Assembly: GCA_937864045.1 (NCBI GenBank)
Contig: CALMIF010000352.1
Location: forward strand, 1 to 44,129
DNA: 44,129 nucleotides
Direction of reading: 5' to 3'
Source of the DNA: an uncultured Aquabacterium sp.
GTDB taxonomy: Bacteria; Pseudomonadota; Gammaproteobacteria; Burkholderiales; Burkholderiaceae_C
Shown: positions 40,575 to 44,129 of the stretch, piece after piece
Position numbering within the stretch: position 1 is the first letter of the stretch
Layout of the letters: each line of letters starts with the position of its first letter
Made by a program: the position numbers and the translations under genes
Notes under the pieces: generated by a model
The model's input: only the letters and a program-made list of their open reading frames with translations
What the model was told of the DNA's origin: nothing
Database searches by the model: none

Positions 40575-41444
40575 TCAGACCAGCGTGGCCGATTCGGTGG
40601 CCGGGTTGCCGGCCAGGCGGCTGTGCCACATCACCCGCGGCAGCTGCAGGTCCCAGGGCTCGGCGCGGTGCAGCAGGCAGCGGTTGTCCCACACCACGAC
40701 GTCGCCGGCGGCCCATTGGTGCTCGACCAGGCGCGGCGCCTGGCAGGCCCAGTCGACCAGGCCTTCGAGGAAGCGTTCGGACTCGGCCGCGTCCAGGCCC
40801 GGAATGGCGTGCGCATGGCGGCCGATCAGCAGCGACTTTCGGCCGGTTTCCGGGTGCACCTTGACCAGCGGGCGCAGCGGCGTGACGGTGGTGTCCATGC
40901 CGTAGCCGTTGTAGGCCGAGCCTTCGGCCTGCACGTGGCCCAGCTTGCTCTGGGAATACTTCAGCGAGTGGTGGGCGCTGCGCTGTTCGACCAGGGCGCG
41001 GGTGGCGTCGTCCAGCGCGTCCCAGGCGGCGCGCATGTCGGCAAACGCGGTGCGCCCGCCGGTGGGCGGCACCACCTCGGCCGAGAACACGGCGCCCTGG
41101 GCCATCACCGGCATGTAGGTGCTGTCGGCATGCCAGGCCATGTTGCCGACGATGACCTTCATCATGTCGTCCCACTCGGCCGGCGTGTGCTGGCGCACCG
41201 TGCCGTCGGCCTTGACGTTGGAGATGGCCACGATGTCGTCGCCGCCCATGCGCTCGATCGGCCCGAAGCGCTTGGCGAACGTGATCTGCTGGGCGTTGCT
41301 CAGGTGCTGGCCCGGGAAGATCAGCAGCGCATGCTGCAGCCAGGCGGCGTGCAGCGCGGCGAAGCCGGCGTCGTCCAGGTCGGCCAGGCGCAATCCGGTG
41401 ACGGTGGCGCCGAAGGTGGCGGTGGGGATGGGGGTGATCTGCAT
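40575..41444 (-). CDS. TauD/TfdA-family 2-oxoglutarate-dependent dioxygenase
   Basis: A 289-residue Fe(II) oxygenase. The iron ligands are in NMAWHADSTYMPV (H-x-D) and in NRCLLHRAEPWD (second His); the 2-oxoglutarate-binding arginine lies in LPRVMWHSRLAG. The insertion typical of TauD/TfdA (VFSAEVVPPTGGRTAFADMRAAWDAL) is present. ATG at 41444 begins at the domain start, MQITPIPTATFGATVTGL. Substrates of the family include taurine, alkyl sulfates and aryloxyacetates; none can be chosen here. It is 37 bases downstream of folA. Confidence 0.92.
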   Translation of the reverse strand: MQITPIPTATFGATVTGLRLADLDDAGFAALHAAWLQHALLIFPGQHLSNAQQITFAKRFGPIERMGGDDIVAISNVKADGTVRQHTPAEWDDMMKVIVGNMAWHADSTYMPVMAQGAVFSAEVVPPTGGRTAFADMRAAWDALDDATRALVEQRSAHHSLKYSQSKLGHVQAEGSAYNGYGMDTTVTPLRPLVKVHPETGRKSLLIGRHAHAIPGLDAAESERFLEGLVDWACQAPRLVEHQWAAGDVVVWDNRCLLHRAEPWDLQLPRVMWHSRLAGNPATESATLV

Positions 41445-41481
41445 GGCGGTGCGTGGTTGGCAACGCCAGCCCGGACAGAGG

Positions 41482-42006
41482 CTACCGGTGGCGCTGGTAG
41501 GTGACGAAGGCGTAGGCACAGGCCGGTGGGCCGTCGCTGTGCCGCGTGTCTCTTGATTGTTCGACGAATGCACCGTCGCGCCAGTCGGGAAAACGAACGT
41601 CCCCGGGCAGGTCGGCGTCGATCTCGGTCATCAGCAGCTGGTCGGCCAGCGGCAGCGCCTCGGCGAACAGCTGGCCGCCGCCGATCACGAACACGCGCGG
41701 CGCGCCGGTGGCCGCGGCTGAGGCGCGGGCCTGCGCCAGCGCGTCGGCCAGCGTGTGCGCCACCTGCGCGCCATCGGATTGCCAGTCGCCCTGGCGGGTG
41801 ACGACGATGTTGACCCGCCCCGGCAGCGGGCGGAAGCGCACCGGCAGCGAGTCCCAGGTCTTGCGGCCCATCACCACCGGGCAGCCCATGGTCTGGCGGC
41901 GGAACCAGCGCTGGTCTTCCGGCTCGCGCCAGACCAGTTCGTTGTCGCTGCCGATGATCCGCTGGCGGTCGACGCTGGCGATGAGGGCGAGGGGAACCGC
42001 GCTCAC
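41482..42006 (-). CDS. folA: Dihydrofolate reductase
   Basis: A 174-residue FolA that regenerates tetrahydrofolate after thymidylate synthesis. Motifs are [19 protein letters not shown], the active-site acid in [12 protein letters not shown] (Asp31), [23 protein letters not shown] and [24 protein letters not shown]. The GTG start at 42006 overlaps the thyA stop (GTGA), the classic thyA-folA coupling. Since thyA is now severed upstream by an island, folA may need another promoter. Confidence 0.96.
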   Translation of the reverse strand: MSAVPLALIASVDRQRIIGSDNELVWREPEDQRWFRRQTMGCPVVMGRKTWDSLPVRFRPLPGRVNIVVTRQGDWQSDGAQVAHTLADALAQARASAAATGAPRVFVIGGGQLFAEALPLADQLLMTEIDADLPGDVRFPDWRDGAFVEQSRDTRHSDGPPACAYAFVTYQRHR

Positions 42007-42178
42007 ACCGCCACCGGCGCCTTGATCAGCGGATGGCTCTGGTAGCCGTGCACGACGAAGTCCTCGTAGCGGTAGCCGTCGATGCTGTCGGGCCGGCGCA
42101 CGATCTCCAGCCTGGGGTAGGGGTAGGGCGTGCGGTCGAGCTGGGTGCGCACCTGCTCCACGTGGTTGTCGTAGATGT
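42003..42178 (-). pseudogene. thyA: Thymidylate synthase, C-terminal fragment left at an island junction
   Basis: About 57 codons of ThyA remain: [23 protein letters not shown] then [27 protein letters not shown] to the normal C-terminus. Just before the conserved HIYDNH, at about 42178, homology stops and lower-GC island sequence begins, with a chance ATG at 42206. The catalytic cysteine and about four fifths of the enzyme are missing. Either the rest of thyA is restored at the far end of the island, or this is a displaced 3' duplicate created by integration. Confidence 0.92.
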
Positions 42179-42233
42179 GTTTACGGCACCAAAGAGAAAA
42201 GTTCAAGGCGACGTCCCTCAGTTGGTGTTGTCT

Positions 42234-42321
42234 TGATGGGTTGAATCTTCATTGTCTTCAGGCCCTTGCCAGGCCGCCGGAGGCCCCCGGTTGAGACCTG
42301 TACACAGGTTTCAACCCATCA
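42234..42321. repeat. Inverted repeat at the island end
   Basis: TGATGGGTTGAA (42234-42245) is repeated exactly inverted as TTCAACCCATCA (42310-42321), 64 bases apart. The right arm overlaps the 28-base palindrome at 42289-42316. The rest of 42207-42480 carries no gene that I can support. Confidence 0.7.
42289..42316. repeat. 28-base near-perfect palindrome at the island end
   Basis: The arm GGTTGAGACCTGT is followed by AC and then its inverted copy with a single mismatch (12 of 13 pairs). Such a structure is a good candidate for a recombinase or accessory-factor binding site, or an operator for the recombinase promoter about 100 bases to its right. Confidence 0.75.
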
Positions 42322-42413
42322 TACCGCCGAGTCCTGATCGGGACTGCTGAGGACCATCGTTCGAAGTTCATGGTTGACTGCGAGCCAGCGCGTCCGGGGC
42401 TGACTGCATGAAC

Positions 42414-42441
42414 TTGACAGCTACGCGCTGGGAACCATAAA
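42414..42441 (+). promoter_or_regulatory. Sigma-70-type promoter of the recombinase operon
   Basis: TTGACA (42414-42419, perfect -35) and CATAAA (42436-42441, 4 of 6 to TATAAT) are separated by 16 bases. It would start transcription near 42448, about 33 bases before the recombinase ATG. Confidence 0.6.
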
Positions 42442-42480
42442 TTGGGGTACCTTGGCGACTGGGTGCTGCATGTGGACGCA

Positions 42481-43767
42481 ATGAGTGAGACGGCGTACTC
42501 AAGCGCACGGCCCAGACCCCTCGACGCGTATCTTGAGGCGTCTCTCATCGGTGTCAGCTCGCAGCGATTCAAGGGCGAGCAGGTGCTGCTCTCTCGACCT
42601 GACCAAACCGTTGAGTTGGAGCTGAATGGGGCGCCAGAGGCCGTCTACAGCGTCACTGACAGCAACGGATTCATTGTTCGAACCGTTCAGGCCTGGCTCA
42701 GCCACATTGGGCGCCAAGTGGGTCTCACATACAGCGCCTACACGGTCCAGCAGTACGGCAAGACGATGACCTACCTCATCCGTTGGATCGAGAAGCAGCC
42801 GCCCCTGCCAAGCCTCAGCGTCGACGAAAACCTCATTGGGTTGAATCGCAGTGACCTCGTCAACTGGCTTCAGTACATGAAGAAGCACGGGGCCAGAAGC
42901 AATAAGACCCTTCTCGCTCGTGAAGTTTGTGCCCACGAATTCCTGGACTGGCTCTGCACGGCCGATGCGGGAAATCTACGTGATGCGGAGAACTCGCCGC
43001 GGGGCCGTGATGGCCGTGCAGGAAACATTACGAAGCGGTCGAGCCCTAACAGCCCGAAGTTCATTGAAACTGAGACTGTCGTTCGGGTGCTCAAGGGCTT
43101 TCATAACGAGTGTGAACGCTGCATGTTTCATGCTCAATATGATATGGGCCTTCGGATCTCAGAGTTGATTGGGCTCCAGCGAAGGGATTTGCCGAACGAG
43201 GCCGGATTTGACGCTGCCCACGAATTCATTCCGATTTGCGTCAATGGAGCCAAAGGCCGCGGTGGTACCGTCAAGGAGCGTATTACCTTGATTTCGCGTG
43301 CCGTCCTGAGACGCATTAAGGCCTATCACAATTCTGCTGAATACCGGCTCGATTCTAGATGGGCATTCAATGATCCAGAGAAGCCAGTGTTTCTCACTGC
43401 AAATCAGTTGATGTGGCAAGCACGCAATGCTGCGAAGCAGTTCAAGGCTGCAGTAAGACGCGCCGGCTTGCCGGAAAGTTTCCGTTCTCATTGGCTTCGC
43501 CATGGAACCGCCTTTTCCGTTCTCCGGTCCGATGCAGGTAAAGACTATGTAGATAGGATGCTGATTGTCCAAAGTATGTTGGGTCACAACGATTTGCGCA
43601 CGACGGAGATATATACGCAAATATCTCCTGCAATGCTTGAACGTTTAAGCAAGGCAGGTCGTCGACTCAATCGTCTAGAGGAGGCGGAAACGATTCGAAG
43701 TGAATCGTGGCTAGCGCCTCTCAGACACAAGGAAAGCCGAGGACATCGTGGCCCAAAACATCGTTAG
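42481..43767 (+). CDS. Tyrosine recombinase / integrase
   Basis: A 428-residue site-specific recombinase. An N-terminal SAM-like core-binding domain (about 65-165: TVQQYGKTMTYLIRWIEKQ, LVNWLQYMKKHG, VCAHEFLDWL) precedes the catalytic domain with Arg225 (GLRISELIGL), a likely Lys258, His337-x-x-Arg340 (HWLRHG), His369 (LGHNDLRTTEIY) and the nucleophile Tyr378. All catalytic residues are present. ATG at 42481 is used; GTG or TTG codons up to 42442 are in frame. The following gene overlaps it by 20 bases. Codon use is unlike that of the chromosome to its left. Confidence 0.93.
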   Translation: MSETAYSSARPRPLDAYLEASLIGVSSQRFKGEQVLLSRPDQTVELELNGAPEAVYSVTDSNGFIVRTVQAWLSHIGRQVGLTYSAYTVQQYGKTMTYLIRWIEKQPPLPSLSVDENLIGLNRSDLVNWLQYMKKHGARSNKTLLAREVCAHEFLDWLCTADAGNLRDAENSPRGRDGRAGNITKRSSPNSPKFIETETVVRVLKGFHNECERCMFHAQYDMGLRISELIGLQRRDLPNEAGFDAAHEFIPICVNGAKGRGGTVKERITLISRAVLRRIKAYHNSAEYRLDSRWAFNDPEKPVFLTANQLMWQARNAAKQFKAAVRRAGLPESFRSHWLRHGTAFSVLRSDAGKDYVDRMLIVQSMLGHNDLRTTEIYTQISPAMLERLSKAGRRLNRLEEAETIRSESWLAPLRHKESRGHRGPKHR

Positions 43768-44129
43768 GATCGCGCGTCCGCCTGAACCGACAACCCACAA
43801 TCCATACGCCCAGATAGTTTGGATGTTCTTTCAGGTTGAACGGGAGCAAGAGGAGCCGTATGCGGGATCCTTTCGGTACGCAAGAAATAAGTACCTTGAG
43901 TACGTCGAGGAGACCAAGGCGGAGTATCCCGATCTGAGAGTGTCCCCGCGTTTCTATCTGCACCAGCACTGGGAGGCAGACGCCCTCGTTCGATTCAATA
44001 GGTGGCTGGATAAGCAAAAGCTTTCGAGCAAGTCGCGGTATGGTATATATAAGTCCGTGCGGCGCGTGATGGACATTGCTTATTCAATTCGGGTCATCGA
44101 TACAGTCGTCTATCACGCGCCGATGCATA
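43748..44129 (+). CDS. Probable second tyrosine recombinase, 5' part
   Basis: An open frame of 127 codons from GTG 43748 to the right edge, overlapping the first recombinase by 20 bases. The translation (MAQNIVRIARPPEPTTHNPY..., WEADALVRFNRWLDKQKLSSKSRYGIYKSVRRVMDIAYS) reads like the N-terminal region and SAM-like core-binding domain of a large tyrosine recombinase; the catalytic part would lie beyond the window. Tandem overlapping recombinase genes are typical of multi-recombinase islands. The family call depends on this context and on a helical pattern, so it is moderate. Confidence 0.65.
   Translation, partial: MAQNIVRIARPPEPTTHNPYAQIVWMFFQVEREQEEPYAGSFRYARNKYLEYVEETKAEYPDLRVSPRFYLHQHWEADALVRFNRWLDKQKLSSKSRYGIYKSVRRVMDIAYSIRVIDTVVYHAPMH

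Larger units (their letters stand above)
42179..44129 (+). mobile_element. End of an integrative island inserted in thyA
   Basis: From about 42179 the base composition falls clearly below that of the rest of the window, codon usage changes (many AT-ending codons), and the first genes are a tyrosine recombinase and an overlapping probable second one. The boundary cuts the conserved gene thyA. The island continues past the right edge. Multi-recombinase modules of this kind are known from RIT, Tn554 and GInt-type elements; which of these, if any, applies cannot be decided without the third gene. Confidence 0.88.

Noticed and set aside
42003..42206. 67-residue ORF taken as a complete small gene
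   Set aside because: Its first ~10 residues come from the island by chance; the rest is the thyA C-terminus.
42003..42240. Group I intron interrupting thyA
   Set aside because: Introns in phage td/thyA genes are known, but the flanking DNA here encodes recombinases, differs in GC, and has no upstream thyA exon in the window.
1..44129. CRISPR arrays, tRNA or rRNA genes
   Set aside because: No regularly spaced direct repeats and no clover-leaf or rRNA sequence were recognised on either strand.

Overview
The window looks like a chromosome segment of a high-GC (about 70% by eye) betaproteobacterium of the order Burkholderiales, probably near the Rubrivivax/Ideonella/Leptothrix group. The pointers are Bug/TctC-type solute receptors next to small catabolic operons, a group-1 uptake hydrogenase, an FeS photolyase, and GC-rich intergenic repeats of a kind I associate with these genera. 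The last 2 kb is clearly lower in GC and is foreign.

Layout. 1-1097 (minus): 5' end of the uptake hydrogenase large subunit behind a small-subunit gene that lacks its middle. 1401-3161: a SAM methyltransferase and a GntR repressor. 3342-11709 (plus): a catabolic operon (FAD-linked hydroxyacid oxidase, DctQ/DctM/DctP TRAP transporter, SDR dehydrogenase, isocitrate-lyase/PEP-mutase-type lyase, DapA-type lyase, PfkB kinase), with repeats in its gaps. 11648-16752: DUF2892 protein, RND pump and adaptor (minus), divergent from an ArsR repressor across a perfect palindrome. 16944-18205: wreckage of a nitrate locus (narK, narX, narL fragments) and an unrecognised broken gene. 18215-25672: urate catabolism (M20 hydrolase, UraD-AllC fusion, PuuE, GntR; divergent PuuD, HIU hydrolase and a broken purine permease). 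25684-30393: Bug receptor, lyase and LeuD/LeuC-type hydratase, divergent from IclR. 30394-36295: aromatic-type operon (FAD monooxygenase, DUF2783, VOC protein, fumarylacetoacetase) divergent from a Bug receptor and MarR, then a broken Bug gene. 36298-37647: sulfatase. 37644-40561: photolyase-like protein, FeS photolyase PhrB and a DUF2256 mini-protein. 40575-42178: TauD-like dioxygenase, folA and the 3' stub of thyA. 42179-44129: end of a mobile island with two overlapping genes, a tyrosine recombinase and a probable second one.

Together, most of the region is substrate-inducible catabolism: each operon pairs a local repressor (GntR, GntR, IclR, MarR, ArsR) with a transporter or receptor and enzymes, often translationally coupled through ATGA overlaps.

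The unusual themes are: (a) the same kind of lesion, a long internal deletion, often in frame, in hupS, narK/narX/narL, the purine permease and a Bug gene, which means either real decay or systematic mis-assembly; (b) an island that cut into thyA just upstream of its last ~55 codons, with an elaborate palindromic end; (c) a hydratase-lyase cassette resembling dimethylmaleate hydratase plus dimethylmalate lyase; (d) a photolyase-like protein whose FAD domain comes first; (e) several well-formed operator palindromes that pair naturally with adjacent repressors. No tRNA, rRNA or CRISPR array was seen.
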